Shown here in pieces: positions 19,415 to 28,896 of a stretch of DNA of 64,000 nucleotides. The stretch comes from Paracoccaceae bacterium (GTDB taxonomy: Bacteria; Pseudomonadota; Alphaproteobacteria; Rhodobacterales; Rhodobacteraceae), in contig WLWX01000001.1 in NCBI GenBank assembly GCA_012103375.1, forward strand, positions 1,664,501 through 1,728,500, read 5' to 3'. The position numbers and the translations under genes were made by a program. Below the pieces are notes generated by a model. The model was not told where the DNA came from and did no database searches. It was given only the letters and a program-made list of their open reading frames with translations. The first letter of the stretch is position 1. Each line of letters begins with the position of its first letter.

Positions 19415-20827
19415 ATGGCTGACATTCTGATCGTTGATGATGAACGCGACATCCGAGAGCTGATCTCGGACATTCTGGGTGACGACGGGTATTCGACGCG
19501 GCTGGGCTCGAACGCCGATGAATGTATGGCGCAGATCGCCAAGGAAACCCCGGCGCTGATGATTCTGGATATTTGGTTGAAGGACAGCCGGATGGATGGG
19601 ATCGACATTCTGAAGGCGGTCAAACGCGACCACCCGGAAATTCCCATCGTCATCATTTCGGGCCACGGCAATATCGAAATTGCCGTCGCCGCGATCAAAC
19701 AGGGTGCCTATGACTTCATCGAAAAGCCGTTCAACATCGACCAGCTGATGGTGGTCATCGGGCGCGCGATGGAAACCAGCCGGTTGCGTCACGAAAATGT
19801 TGCTCTGAAGCGCAAGGATGTCGTCCAAACTGAAATGATCGGATCAAGCTCTCCGTTCAAGGCATTGAAATCGCAGCTGGACAAGGTCACAAAATCCAAC
19901 GGTCGCGTAATGCTGAGCGGTCCGGCCGGTGTCGGGAAAGAAGTTGCCGCCCGCTTTATCCACGCCAATTCCAACCGCGCCAACGGGCCGTTTGTGTCGG
20001 TCAATTCCGCGTCGATCGAATCGGATCGGATGGAAGAGGTTCTGTTTGGCCGCGAAGGTGACAAAGGCATTGAACAGGGGCTGCTGGAACAGGCCCATGG
20101 CGGTATCCTCTACTTTGACGAGGTTGCCGATATGCCTGCCGGGACCCAGTCGAAAATCCTGCGGGTGCTGGTCGATCAGCAGTTTGCGCGCGTTGGCGGC
20201 AGCGACAACATCAAGGTGGATATCCGGGTTATTTCCAGCACAAACAAGAACCTGAGCGACGAGATTGAGGCCGGGCGCTTCCGCGAAGAACTGTTCCACC
20301 GCCTGAACGTGGTGCCGGTTGACGTCCCCTCGCTTGAGGATCGTCGAGAGGATATCCCCGAACTCGCCAGCCATTTCATCGAAGGGTTCAACCGCGATCA
20401 GGGCCTGCCGCTGCGCGGGGTCGCCGCCGATGCGCAGGCGCTGCTGCAAACGATGATCTGGCCGGGCAATGTGCGCCAGTTGAAGAACGTGATCGAACGG
20501 GTGCTGATCCTTGGTCCCGACAAGGGTGAGATTCTGGCAAGCGAGTTGCCACAAAACGATCAGCCCGGTGACGGCGACGAACGGATCGTCTTGTCGGGCA
20601 GTCTGGCGACACTGCCCCTGCGTGAGGCGCGCGAATTGTTCGAACGCGAATACCTGCTGACCCAGATTAACCGATTTGGCGGAAACATCAGCCGCACAGC
20701 GACGTTTGTGGGCATGGAACGCTCGGCCCTGCACCGAAAACTCAAAAGCCTGGGCGTGGTCACAACGGCCAAGGGCGGGGCGCGTGTGGCGCGGCTTGAG
20801 GATGAGCCCGAGGGCGCAGATAGCTGA
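19415..20827 (+). CDS. ntrX: Response regulator NtrX, lacking GAFTGA
   Basis: 470 aa with a receiver domain (IVDDERDIREL; phospho-acceptor Asp at about 52 in LDIWLKDSRMDG), an AAA+ domain (GPAGVGKEVAARF, GGILYFDEVADM) and a Fis-like HTH (GGNISRTATFVGMERSALHRKL). The expected LFGHExGAFTGA stretch is replaced by LFGREGDKGIEQGLLEQA, so the sigma54-contact loop is missing. Walker A reads GVGKE, with Glu instead of the usual Thr or Ser after Lys, which may weaken ATP use. It follows ntrY by six bases. Confidence 0.93.
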   Translation: MADILIVDDERDIRELISDILGDDGYSTRLGSNADECMAQIAKETPALMILDIWLKDSRMDGIDILKAVKRDHPEIPIVIISGHGNIEIAVAAIKQGAYDFIEKPFNIDQLMVVIGRAMETSRLRHENVALKRKDVVQTEMIGSSSPFKALKSQLDKVTKSNGRVMLSGPAGVGKEVAARFIHANSNRANGPFVSVNSASIESDRMEEVLFGREGDKGIEQGLLEQAHGGILYFDEVADMPAGTQSKILRVLVDQQFARVGGSDNIKVDIRVISSTNKNLSDEIEAGRFREELFHRLNVVPVDVPSLEDRREDIPELASHFIEGFNRDQGLPLRGVAADAQALLQTMIWPGNVRQLKNVIERVLILGPDKGEILASELPQNDQPGDGDERIVLSGSLATLPLREARELFEREYLLTQINRFGGNISRTATFVGMERSALHRKLKSLGVVTTAKGGARVARLEDEPEGADS

Positions 20828-20892
20828 ACAGGCTGTTGAACCGCGCGTCTGCCCATGCCAAGCAGAGCCACTGACCGGCAAGGGAAGCCAGT

Positions 20893-22269
20893 ATGAAGGT
20901 CATCATCTGCGGTGCAGGCCAGGTCGGCTGGCAAATCGCGCGTCACCTGTCGGGTGAGAAGAACGACGTGACCGTGGTGGACAACAACGCCGAACTGGTG
21001 CGTCGTGCCACCGACACGCTGGACGTGCAAGGTGTGGCCGGCTTTGCCAGCTATCCGGACGTGCTCGAGCGGGCAGGGGCGCAGGACGCCGATATGATCA
21101 TCGCCGCCACCCACAGTGACGAGGTGAACATGGTCACCTGTCAGGTCGCACACTCGGTGTTTTCGATCCCGCGCAAGATTGCCCGGCTGCGCGCGCAAAG
21201 CTACCTTACCGCGATCTATTCCGATCTTTACCGGCGCGACCACCTGCCCATCGACGTGGTGATCAGCCCCGAACGCGAGGTTGCCGAAGCGGCTTTGCGG
21301 CGACTTGCCGCGCCAAACGCGTTTGATACGGAAAGCTTTCTGGAAGGGCGCGCGCAGCTGCTGGGCATCGCGCTGGACGACGATTGCCCGGTGCTCGACA
21401 CGCCGCTGCGCCAGTTGACGGATCTGTTTTCCACCCTGCGTACCATTGTCGTCGGGGTCCGGCGCGAAGGGCGTTTGTTCGTGCCAAGCCCCGGTGACCA
21501 GCTTTATGCGCGCGATCAGATCTACGTCTGCGCCCATACCGATGACGTGAACCGGACGCTTGAGATTTTTGGCAAATCCCAGACCCGGCAAGATCGGGTG
21601 ATCATCGTTGGCGGCGGCAATGTCGGTCTGGCGGTGGCCAAAGCGCTGGAGGCGCGCCCCGAACGCATTCGCGCCAAGGTGATCGAAAAGAACCGCACCT
21701 GCGCGGAACTGGCCGCCGACGCGCTGGAACGCACCATCGTGCTGAACGGCGACGGCATGAACATGGACCTGCTGACCGAGGCGAATGTCGCCAAGGCGGA
21801 CGCGATCCTGGCGGTGACGGATGATGACAAGACCAATCTGCTGACCGCGGTGCGGGCGAAATCTGCTGGCACCAAAATGGCCATCTGTCTGGTCAATGAC
21901 CCGACGCTGGTGCCGCTGCTCGATCCGCTGGACGTAGATGCCTATATCAGCCCGCGCGCCACCACGGTCAGCAGCATCCTGCGCCACATCCGCCACGGGC
22001 GGGTGCGCGGCGTTTACTCGATCGGTGACGCCGAGGGTGAGTTGATTGAGGCGCAGGTCCTGTCAACCTCGCCCATTGCGGGGCAGTTGTTGGGCGACGT
22101 GGGCTTCCCTGAAGGCGTGATTGTCGGTGCCTTGCAGAAGGGCGAAAAGGTGGTGCGCCCGGCCGGTAGCACAAGGATCGAAGAGGGCGATGTCATCGTG
22201 ATCTTTGCCCTGACCGCCGATGTCCCCGAGGTCGAGCGTTTGCTGCAAGTCTCGATCGACTTCTTCTAA
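20893..22269 (+). CDS. trkA: Trk potassium uptake regulator TrkA
   Basis: 458-aa peripheral membrane protein with two RCK units. The first Rossmann motif is ICGAGQVGWQIARHL and the second is IVGGGNVGLAVAKAL, each followed by a TrkA-C domain. It binds NAD(H)/ATP and gates the TrkH channel for potassium entry. It lies between ntrX and trkH as in other Rhodobacteraceae. The stop is one base before the trkH ATG. Confidence 0.95.
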   Translation: MKVIICGAGQVGWQIARHLSGEKNDVTVVDNNAELVRRATDTLDVQGVAGFASYPDVLERAGAQDADMIIAATHSDEVNMVTCQVAHSVFSIPRKIARLRAQSYLTAIYSDLYRRDHLPIDVVISPEREVAEAALRRLAAPNAFDTESFLEGRAQLLGIALDDDCPVLDTPLRQLTDLFSTLRTIVVGVRREGRLFVPSPGDQLYARDQIYVCAHTDDVNRTLEIFGKSQTRQDRVIIVGGGNVGLAVAKALEARPERIRAKVIEKNRTCAELAADALERTIVLNGDGMNMDLLTEANVAKADAILAVTDDDKTNLLTAVRAKSAGTKMAICLVNDPTLVPLLDPLDVDAYISPRATTVSSILRHIRHGRVRGVYSIGDAEGELIEAQVLSTSPIAGQLLGDVGFPEGVIVGALQKGEKVVRPAGSTRIEEGDVIVIFALTADVPEVERLLQVSIDFF

Positions 22270-22270
22270 G

Positions 22271-23797
22271 ATGTGGCGCCGCATTGGTGATCTGCCGCTG
22301 TTGGTGTTGCTGATCGGGATCGCGGCTGTTGCGATGCTGATACCGGCGCTGTTCGGCTGGTCGGTGGGGGACCTCGGCCCGGCCCGCGATTTCCTGTTCG
22401 GTGCGGCGATTTTCGCGGTTGTGTTCATCCTGATGGGGTTTGCCACGGCCAGCTATTCGCCCAGGCGCCGCTCGGTCGGGCATCTTGCATCGCTGGTGCT
22501 GGCCTATGTTTTGTTGCCGCTGGTGCTGGCGGTCCCTTTTGCCGAGGCTGTGCCCGATACCCGCTATCTGAATGCTTATGTTGAAATGGTGTCGGCGCTG
22601 ACCACAACCGGCGCGACCCTGTTTGATCAGCCCGAACGCCTGCCCGATACCGTGCACCTGTGGCGCGCGCTGGTCGGCTGGTTGGGCGGGTTACTGATCT
22701 GGGTGACGGCGGCGGCGATCCTGGCGCCGCTGAAACTGGGCGGATTCGAAGTCCGCGCGGCGGGTCAGAGTGATGATCACAACAAGTGGCAGTCCGCGCT
22801 GCAGAATATCGAGGGGGCCGAAACCTCGCACCGCATGCGCCGCTATGCCTTGCGGCTTGCGCCGGTTTATGGCGCGCTGACGCTGGTGTTGTGGATCATC
22901 CTAATGGTTGCCGGTGACAGGCCGCTGGTTGCGGTCACCCATGCCATGTCGACGCTGGCGACCAGCGGCATCTCGGCCATCAGCGGGCCATCCGAGGCGG
23001 GTTCTGGCGGCATCGGAGAGCTGGCGATTTTCGCTTTCCTGTTCTTTGCCATCACACGCCTGACGTTCAGCCGGGACGTTCTGGGTGGCGACGCGGCGCA
23101 ATTGATACGCGACCCCGAGCTGCGCATGGGGCTGGCCGTGGTCGCTTTGGTGCCCGTCGGTCTGTTCCTGCGCCACTGGGTCGGCGCGCTAGAGGTGGAC
23201 GCCGCAGGCGATCTGCAAACAGCAAGCGCGGCATTGTGGGGCGGCGTGTTCACGGTGATGTCGTTTCTGACAACCACCGGCTTCGAAAGCGCCAGCTGGG
23301 GTGCTGCGCGCAACTGGTCGGGCCTTGCAACGCCGGGGCTGATCCTGATGGGGCTGGCGCTTGTCGGCGGCGGCGTTGCGACCACGGCGGGCGGGGTCAA
23401 ACTGCTGCGGGTCTATGCGCTGTACAAACACGGTGTACGCGAGATGGAGCGCCTCGCCATTCCGGCCTCGGTCGGCGGCGATGGTCAGATTGCCCGGCGC
23501 ATGCGCCGCAACGGGGCCTATTACGCTTGGATATTCTTCATGCTGTTCGCCATGTCCATCGCCGTGGTGATGCTGGCCCTGTCGCTGAGCGGGCTGGAGT
23601 TCGAACCCGCGCTGGTGCTGACCATCGCCAGCCTGTCCACCACCGGCCCACTGGCCAATATCGCCACCGAAGCGCCAATCAGCTATGCGCTGCTGTCGCC
23701 CTGGGCCAAGGCGATCCTGAGCGCGGCGATGATCCTTGGGCGGCTGGAAACGCTGGCGCTGATCGCGCTTTTGAACCCGGACTACTGGCGCAGCTAG
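22271..23797 (+). CDS. trkH: Trk potassium channel subunit TrkH
   Basis: 508-aa integral membrane protein with four M1-P-M2 type repeats. Selectivity-filter-like segments are seen at SALTTTGATL, STLATSGISA, SFLTTTGFES and ASLSTTGPLA, one per repeat. It is the potassium-translocating subunit partnered by TrkA immediately upstream. The ATG at 22271 begins the predicted first helix; the longer frame from 22220 overlaps trkA and is rejected. Confidence 0.95.
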   Translation: MWRRIGDLPLLVLLIGIAAVAMLIPALFGWSVGDLGPARDFLFGAAIFAVVFILMGFATASYSPRRRSVGHLASLVLAYVLLPLVLAVPFAEAVPDTRYLNAYVEMVSALTTTGATLFDQPERLPDTVHLWRALVGWLGGLLIWVTAAAILAPLKLGGFEVRAAGQSDDHNKWQSALQNIEGAETSHRMRRYALRLAPVYGALTLVLWIILMVAGDRPLVAVTHAMSTLATSGISAISGPSEAGSGGIGELAIFAFLFFAITRLTFSRDVLGGDAAQLIRDPELRMGLAVVALVPVGLFLRHWVGALEVDAAGDLQTASAALWGGVFTVMSFLTTTGFESASWGAARNWSGLATPGLILMGLALVGGGVATTAGGVKLLRVYALYKHGVREMERLAIPASVGGDGQIARRMRRNGAYYAWIFFMLFAMSIAVVMLALSLSGLEFEPALVLTIASLSTTGPLANIATEAPISYALLSPWAKAILSAAMILGRLETLALIALLNPDYWRS

Positions 23798-23925
23798 GCC
23801 ACGTATCTGGATTTTGGCAACTTTTCTGCTGGTCACCGCGCCCGGCGCGTCCCATAGTCGCGCATATGGTTGGATAAAATCCGGCCCAACAGGGACGGCA
23901 AAAAGAAAAAAAGGGCCTGAATACA

Positions 23926-24159
23926 ATGGCTGAGAACAAACAGAACTTGCAGGACGCGTTTCTGAACCACGTCCGCAAGACCAAAGTTCCGGTGACAATC
24001 TTCCTGATCAACGGGGTCAAATTACAGGGTGTCATCACCTGGTTTGACAACTTCTGCGTCCTTCTGCGGCGCGACGGTCAATCACAGCTTGTGTACAAAC
24101 ACGCGATTTCGACCATCATGCCGTCGCAACCGATCAGCCTTTATGACGGTGAAGAGTAA
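23926..24159 (+). CDS. hfq: RNA chaperone Hfq
   Basis: 77-aa Sm-like protein. The Sm1 motif [27 protein letters not shown] and Sm2 motif [11 protein letters not shown] are both complete. Hfq hexamers pair small RNAs with mRNAs, and alphaproteobacterial Hfq also influences nif expression. It is followed three bases later by hflX, the usual order hfq-hflX. Confidence 0.97.
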   Translation: MAENKQNLQDAFLNHVRKTKVPVTIFLINGVKLQGVITWFDNFCVLLRRDGQSQLVYKHAISTIMPSQPISLYDGEE

Positions 24160-24162
24160 GCC

Positions 24163-25213
24163 TTGGGCGCGACCCGTGCGTTTGTAATCCACCCCGAAAT
24201 TCAGGGCGCTGGTGGCCGGGATCCGGACGCGGCGCTGGCCGAAGGCGTGGCCCTGGCCAATGCCCTGCCCGAGATTGAGGTCGTCGGCGAACAGGTCGTG
24301 CGCCTGCGCGAGGCACGCCCAAGCAGCCTGTTCGGCACCGGCAAACTGGCCGAGCTTGGCGCGATGTTCGAGGCGTCTGAGGTGGACCTGGTCCTGATCG
24401 ACGGCCCGGTTACGCCGGTTCAGCAACGCAATCTGGAACGTGACTGGAAGGTCAAACTGCTGGATCGCACCGGGCTGATCCTGGAAATTTTCAGCGACCG
24501 CGCGCGGACCCGCGAAGGCGTGTTGCAGGTCGAAATGGCGGCTCTGTCCTATCAGCGCACCCGGCTGGTGCGGGCCTGGACGCACCTGGAACGCCAGCGC
24601 GGTGGCCTGGGCTTCGTCGGCGGACCGGGCGAGACACAGATTGAATCGGACCGCCGCGCCATTGATACGCAGCTGACCCGCCTGCGTCGCCAACTGGCCA
24701 AAGTGGTGAAAACCCGCACGTTGCACCGCGATGCCCGCGCCAAGGTGCCGTTTCCGGTGGTGGCGCTGGTCGGCTATACCAATGCCGGGAAATCGACACT
24801 GTTCAACCGGCTGACAGGCGCGAAGGTCTTCGCCAAGGACATGCTGTTTGCAACGCTCGACCCGACCATGCGTTCGATCGAGCTGCCAAACGGGGCCGAG
24901 GTGATCCTGTCGGACACAGTCGGCTTCATCTCGGATCTGCCGACCGAGTTGGTCGCCGCGTTTCGCGCGACTTTGGAAGAGGTTCTGGACGCCGATCTGA
25001 TCCTGCACGTCCGCGACATCGCCCACCCCCAGAGTGGCGAACAGGCCAGCGACGTGGCCACGATCATGGACGGGCTGGGCGTCGGCGAAGAGACGCCGCC
25101 GCGCCTGGCTGCACGAACAGGGCGTGGTCGAGGATGAGCAGGCCGGCGAAGACGGCTATCGCATGTCCGTCCGCATGACCGCCCGGCAGGAAAAGCGGTT
25201 CTCGAAACTATAG
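24163..25213 (+). pseudogene. hflX: GTPase HflX with an internal frameshifting deletion
   Basis: Ribosome-associated GTPase; it begins with TTG and has the N-terminal HflX domain (GTGKLAELG, LIDGPVTPVQQRNLE), G1 GYTNAGKST and G3 SDTVGFISDLP. After GLGVGEETPP the frame leaves the family and stops at 25137 (RLAARTGRGRG-stop). From 25106 another frame encodes WLHEQGVVED and VRMTARQEKRFSKL-stop, the normal HflX C-terminus. The segment between, which should hold the G4 NKxD motif and G5 (roughly 60-80 residues), is missing. The deletion junction is near 25100-25106 and its length is not a multiple of three. Guanine specificity and the C-terminal domain are lost. Confidence 0.88.
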
Positions 25214-25276
25214 GCCGGATTGAGCACGGCGAAGCGGATTGTCTGGTGCTTATCTTGTTTGATTCTTATCGGACCC

Positions 25277-26245
25277 TCAGGGCGAAAATCGTGCCAGTGA
25301 GGTGACAAGCTGGTCTTGTGTAAACCCGCGCCCGATCACGGCGATCTCATTATCGGAACGCGCGGCTCCGGGTTGTTTGGGCAGGATTTCCGGCGACTGA
25401 ACCCCGTGGCGCACGGTTTGCAGCAGCAATCGGCCTGCGGGCGTGCGCACGACGCCTTTGACGCGCACGATCTGGTCCCCTCGGGCATGCAGCAGGGCCG
25501 ACAGCCAAACCGTGAAGGCGGTCCAGTCTGGCGCATCGCCAAGATCAAGCCGACTGGCGTGGATCGGTGTGTCGCCCTGATTGTCGAGGGCAGGAAGGGC
25601 TGCGGGCGCGGCGCTCGCGTCTCGCGCTGGCAGGTCGACCGCGCTGCCGAACAAGGCCGCCGATTGCGCAGCGCCGGGGGCCAAAGCGGCCAGGGTTGCA
25701 CGCAGTTGCCCAAGTTGATCCGGCGCGGCGGTGTCGGTCTTGGTCAGGATCAGCCGGTCCGCCGCTTCGATCTGCGCGCGGCTTAACGCCTCGTGGCGCA
25801 ATTGTTCCAGCGCGTTCAACGCATCAACGATCACCACAATCTCGACCACAGCGATCTGGCGGATCAGGATCTGATCGCCCTGGATCAGCGCAAGAATTGC
25901 CGCCGGATCTGCCAGCCCGCTGGTTTCCAGAACGATGTTTTTCAGGCGTTGCGCGGGGTCGGCAATGGCACTGCGCCGATCACATAAACCGCGCAAAACC
26001 CGGCGCAGGTTGTCCTGCCCTTCACAGCAGACGCAGGCCCCTGCAAGCAGCGAGATGTCATCTGCGCCGCGCAGCAATGCATCGTCCACCGGGGCCTCGG
26101 CAGCCTCGTTAACGATGACATGCACACGGCCATAGGTGTTTTTGTGCAGCTGATGGCGCAGCCAGGTGGTCTTGCCGGACCCGAGGAACCCGCCAAGGAT
26201 GGTCAGCCGCAGGCGGTTTTCGCCACCCTCACTCAAGCGGGTCAT
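25277..26245 (-). CDS. CobW/Zng1-type (G3E) metal-chaperone GTPase
   Basis: 322 aa. P-loop FLGSGKTT, the metal-binding GACVCCEG motif (CxCC), LETSGLADP and TKTD (G4) are present, followed by a CobW C-terminal domain. G3E GTPases of this class load zinc, cobalt or other metals into target enzymes. It is the last gene of a 12-gene operon encoding a metal-dependent hydantoinase and a metal-dependent deacetylase, so a metal-delivery role for those enzymes is a reasonable inference. The ATG at 26245 overlaps the preceding small gene by 17 bases. Confidence 0.87.
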   Translation of the reverse strand: MTRLSEGGENRLRLTILGGFLGSGKTTWLRHQLHKNTYGRVHVIVNEAAEAPVDDALLRGADDISLLAGACVCCEGQDNLRRVLRGLCDRRSAIADPAQRLKNIVLETSGLADPAAILALIQGDQILIRQIAVVEIVVIVDALNALEQLRHEALSRAQIEAADRLILTKTDTAAPDQLGQLRATLAALAPGAAQSAALFGSAVDLPARDASAAPAALPALDNQGDTPIHASRLDLGDAPDWTAFTVWLSALLHARGDQIVRVKGVVRTPAGRLLLQTVRHGVQSPEILPKQPGAARSDNEIAVIGRGFTQDQLVTSLARFSP

Positions 26246-26501
26246 ATGGGCGGCCACGCATGGCTTCCACCTCGGCCCACAAGCCTTCGAGGTTAGGTAC
26301 AATCGTCTGCGCCCCGTTGAGCGAGATCACCTGTATCCCCGGCACAACACCGCCATCATGGGCCGTCACCCCGGTGCCTTTCAGAACCTTCTGAAGCACC
26401 TGCACCCGGCGAAATCGTTCACGCATCCGGTCATGCGGCGTTGCGGCCCCGGCTTCGGTCCAATGGCCCGGCGCTGCCGGAAAGCCGCAACTGGAACACA
26501 T
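26229..26501 (-). CDS. Small cysteine-containing protein of unknown function
   Basis: 90 aa beginning [19 protein letters not shown], i.e. a CxxC pair at the extreme N-terminus, then a basic helix (DRMRERFRRVQVLQKVLK) and a GVVPGIQVISLNGAQTIVPNLEGLW section. I do not recognise the family. Its ATG overlaps the deacetylase stop by one base and its end overlaps the CobW gene, so it is clearly translated as part of the operon. The CxxC and the linked CobW GTPase suggest it binds or hands over a metal, but that is inference. Confidence 0.75.
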   Translation of the reverse strand: MCSSCGFPAAPGHWTEAGAATPHDRMRERFRRVQVLQKVLKGTGVTAHDGGVVPGIQVISLNGAQTIVPNLEGLWAEVEAMRGRPYDPLE

Positions 26502-27403
26502 CAGATCACCTCGGGCCGGGCATCACCGTCAAAGGGGAAGCGGGCGCGGAAATCATTGGCGATGGAATCGAAGGTCATCCACTCGCACCCCTCATGGCCA
26601 TTGATGTACTCGATCAGCCGTTCCAGCATCAGCAGCACCTGCGGGCGGCCCGAGACATCCGGGTGGATGGTGATTGCATAGCAGGCATAATCCATTTCGC
26701 GGTAGACCCAGTCGAACTGATCCTTCCACAGCTGTTCCACATCGCGCGGGCTGACGAAGCCGTGGCTGTTGGGCGATTTCTTGATGAACATCATCGGCGG
26801 CAGGTCATCCAGATACCAGTTGGCCGAGATATCGACCAAATCAATCTCGTGCCCGTGCTTCAGCGGCTTCATCCATTCGCCCGCCGTCTTGGTATAGTCG
26901 ATCAGCGTCCATTCATCGCCGGTGCGGGCGTAATAGGGTTGATGATCGCGGTACATCTGGCTGTGGTCATAGGAAAACCCGTGCTTCAGCAGCAACGCGG
27001 CGGTGGAATTCGACATCTCCCACCAGGGCGCGACATAGCCGGTCGGGGGCTTGCCGGTCAGCTTGTCGATCAGCTCGATGGATTTGACCAGCACGTCTTC
27101 TTCCTGGGTCGGGGTCATCGCGACGGGGTTTTCATGCGAATAGCCATGCGCGCCGATCTCGTGCCCGTGATCCACGATCATTTGCATTTCCTTGGGGAAG
27201 GTCTCCAACGAATGGCCGGGGATAAAAATGCTGGTCGGCATGTCGTATTTCTTGAACAGTTTCAGCAGGCGCGGGATGCCGACTTCGGTGGCGAAGATGC
27301 CGCGCTGGATGTCCGAGGGGCTGTCGCCGCCGCCATAGGACCCGATCCAGCCGGCGACAGAATCGATGTCTGTTCCGATGGAACACATTATTTTCTTGGT
27401 CAT
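26501..27403 (-). CDS. Polysaccharide-deacetylase-fold hydrolase, PgdA/PuuE type (metal-dependent)
   Basis: 300 aa NodB-fold protein. Metal ligands can be read as Asp14 in SIGTDIDS and His86/His90 in [15 protein letters not shown]; these positions equal, from memory, those of Helicobacter pylori PgdA (Asp14, His86, His90). The group includes PuuE allantoinases and cyclic-imide or amide hydrolases. Because it sits between a hydantoinase and a metal GTPase, a role in opening or deacylating a cyclic ureide or N-acyl amino acid is more likely than polysaccharide modification. No signal peptide, so cytoplasmic. Confidence 0.85.
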   Translation of the reverse strand: MTKKIMCSIGTDIDSVAGWIGSYGGGDSPSDIQRGIFATEVGIPRLLKLFKKYDMPTSIFIPGHSLETFPKEMQMIVDHGHEIGAHGYSHENPVAMTPTQEEDVLVKSIELIDKLTGKPPTGYVAPWWEMSNSTAALLLKHGFSYDHSQMYRDHQPYYARTGDEWTLIDYTKTAGEWMKPLKHGHEIDLVDISANWYLDDLPPMMFIKKSPNSHGFVSPRDVEQLWKDQFDWVYREMDYACYAITIHPDVSGRPQVLLMLERLIEYINGHEGCEWMTFDSIANDFRARFPFDGDARPEVI

Positions 27404-27424
27404 TGTGGTCTCCCTTAGCTGGCG

Positions 27425-28882
27425 TCAGACGCCGATTGGCATGTGTTTCGGATCGCGCGCCACGGGGCGTGGCGCGACAAGGTCTTTCCAGGTGGACAGC
27501 GCGCGGCTGGTCGATGGGTTGGCGGGGCGCTTGATGTGCTGGCCGCGTCCGGGTTGCGGCTGACTGTTGGCGCCAGCCTCCCACAGGATATCGCCGCGCG
27601 ACAGGGTGTAGCGGGGCATGCCCGTCACCTCGAACCCTTCAAAGACGTTGTAATCAATCGCGGATTTCTGGGTCTTTGCGCTGATCGTCTTGGAGGCTTT
27701 CGGATCCCACACAACCAGATCCGCATCCGCGCCGGGCAGGACAGCCCCCTTCTGCGGAAAGATGTTGAGGATCTTGGCAATGTTCGTCGAGGTCAGCGCC
27801 ACGAACTCATGCGGGGTCAGCCGCCCGGTTGCAACGCCGTGGGTCCACAGCAGCGACATCCGGTCTTCCAGCCCGCCGGTGCCGTTCGGGATCTTGGTGA
27901 AATCGCCAAAGCCGGTGCGTTTCTGTTCCGTTGTGAACGCGCAGTGGTCCGTTGCGACAACCTGTAACGAGCCTGCGGCCAGCCCGGCCCAGAGGCCATC
28001 CTGATGCTTTCTGTCGCGGAACGGCGGCGACATGACGCGGCGGGCGGCGTGGTCCCAATCGGGGTTAGCATATTCGCTTTCGTCCAGCAGCAGATGCTGG
28101 ATCAATGGCTCTCCCCAGACGCGCTGCCCGTTCTGGCGGGCGCGGCGTATCGCCTCGTGCGCATCCTCGCTGCTGGTGTGGACGATGTAGACCGGCACGC
28201 CCGCGTTGTCGGCAATGGTGATGGCGCGGTTCGTCGCCTTGCCCTCGACCGACGGCGGGCGGGAATAGGCGTGCGCTTCGGGGCCGGTATTGCCCTCGGC
28301 CATCAGTTTTTCCTGCAACAGGGCCACCAGATCGCCGTTTTCGGCATGCACGAAGGGGATCGCGCCGAGGGCAGCGCAGCGCGAGAAGCTGGCGAACATC
28401 TCATCATCGTTCACCATCAGCGCGCCCTTGTAGGCCATGAAGTGCTTGAAGGTGTTGACGCCGCGATCAACCACCGTGGCCATGTCGTTGAAAATCTGTT
28501 CCGACCAGCCGGTGATCGCCATGTGGAACCCGTAATCGGCCGAGGCCTGGCGCGCGGCGCGTTCCTCCCATTCGTCCAGCGCGGCAACGATGCCGTCTTC
28601 GCCGGGGATCACGTAGTCCACCACCATGGTCGTCCCGCCCGAGGCAGCGGCGAATGTGCCGCTTTCCCAGGTTTCTGCCGTGCGGGTGGACATGAACGGC
28701 ATTTCCAGATGGGTGTGCGGGTCGATGCCGCCGGGCATGACGTGACAGCCGGATGCGTCGAGCACCGTGTCGCCTGACAGGCCGTCGCCGATTGCGGCGA
28801 TTTTCCCGCCGTCGATCAGCACATCTGCGTCGTAGGTGCGATCTGCGGTCAGGATATTGCCGCCCTTGATGAGAGTTGACAT
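27425..28882 (-). CDS. D-hydantoinase / dihydropyrimidinase
   Basis: 485-aa amidohydrolase that opens 5-substituted hydantoins or dihydropyrimidines to N-carbamoyl amino acids. Metal-centre motifs are GGIDPHTHLEMPF (HxH), FKHFMAYKG (the carbamylated Lys), FVHAENGD and VHTSSEDAHEAIRRAR, with ATDHCAFT (catalytic Asp). The C-terminal extension (RPANPSTSRALSTW) is longer than in pyrimidine-only enzymes. Its neighbours, a hydantoin racemase and a D-carbamoylase, argue for hydantoin conversion to D-amino acids. The D-carbamoylase step is broken in this strain by a MITE. Confidence 0.9.
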   Translation of the reverse strand: MSTLIKGGNILTADRTYDADVLIDGGKIAAIGDGLSGDTVLDASGCHVMPGGIDPHTHLEMPFMSTRTAETWESGTFAAASGGTTMVVDYVIPGEDGIVAALDEWEERAARQASADYGFHMAITGWSEQIFNDMATVVDRGVNTFKHFMAYKGALMVNDDEMFASFSRCAALGAIPFVHAENGDLVALLQEKLMAEGNTGPEAHAYSRPPSVEGKATNRAITIADNAGVPVYIVHTSSEDAHEAIRRARQNGQRVWGEPLIQHLLLDESEYANPDWDHAARRVMSPPFRDRKHQDGLWAGLAAGSLQVVATDHCAFTTEQKRTGFGDFTKIPNGTGGLEDRMSLLWTHGVATGRLTPHEFVALTSTNIAKILNIFPQKGAVLPGADADLVVWDPKASKTISAKTQKSAIDYNVFEGFEVTGMPRYTLSRGDILWEAGANSQPQPGRGQHIKRPANPSTSRALSTWKDLVAPRPVARDPKHMPIGV

Positions 28883-28896
28883 ATCTCGTCCTCCGT

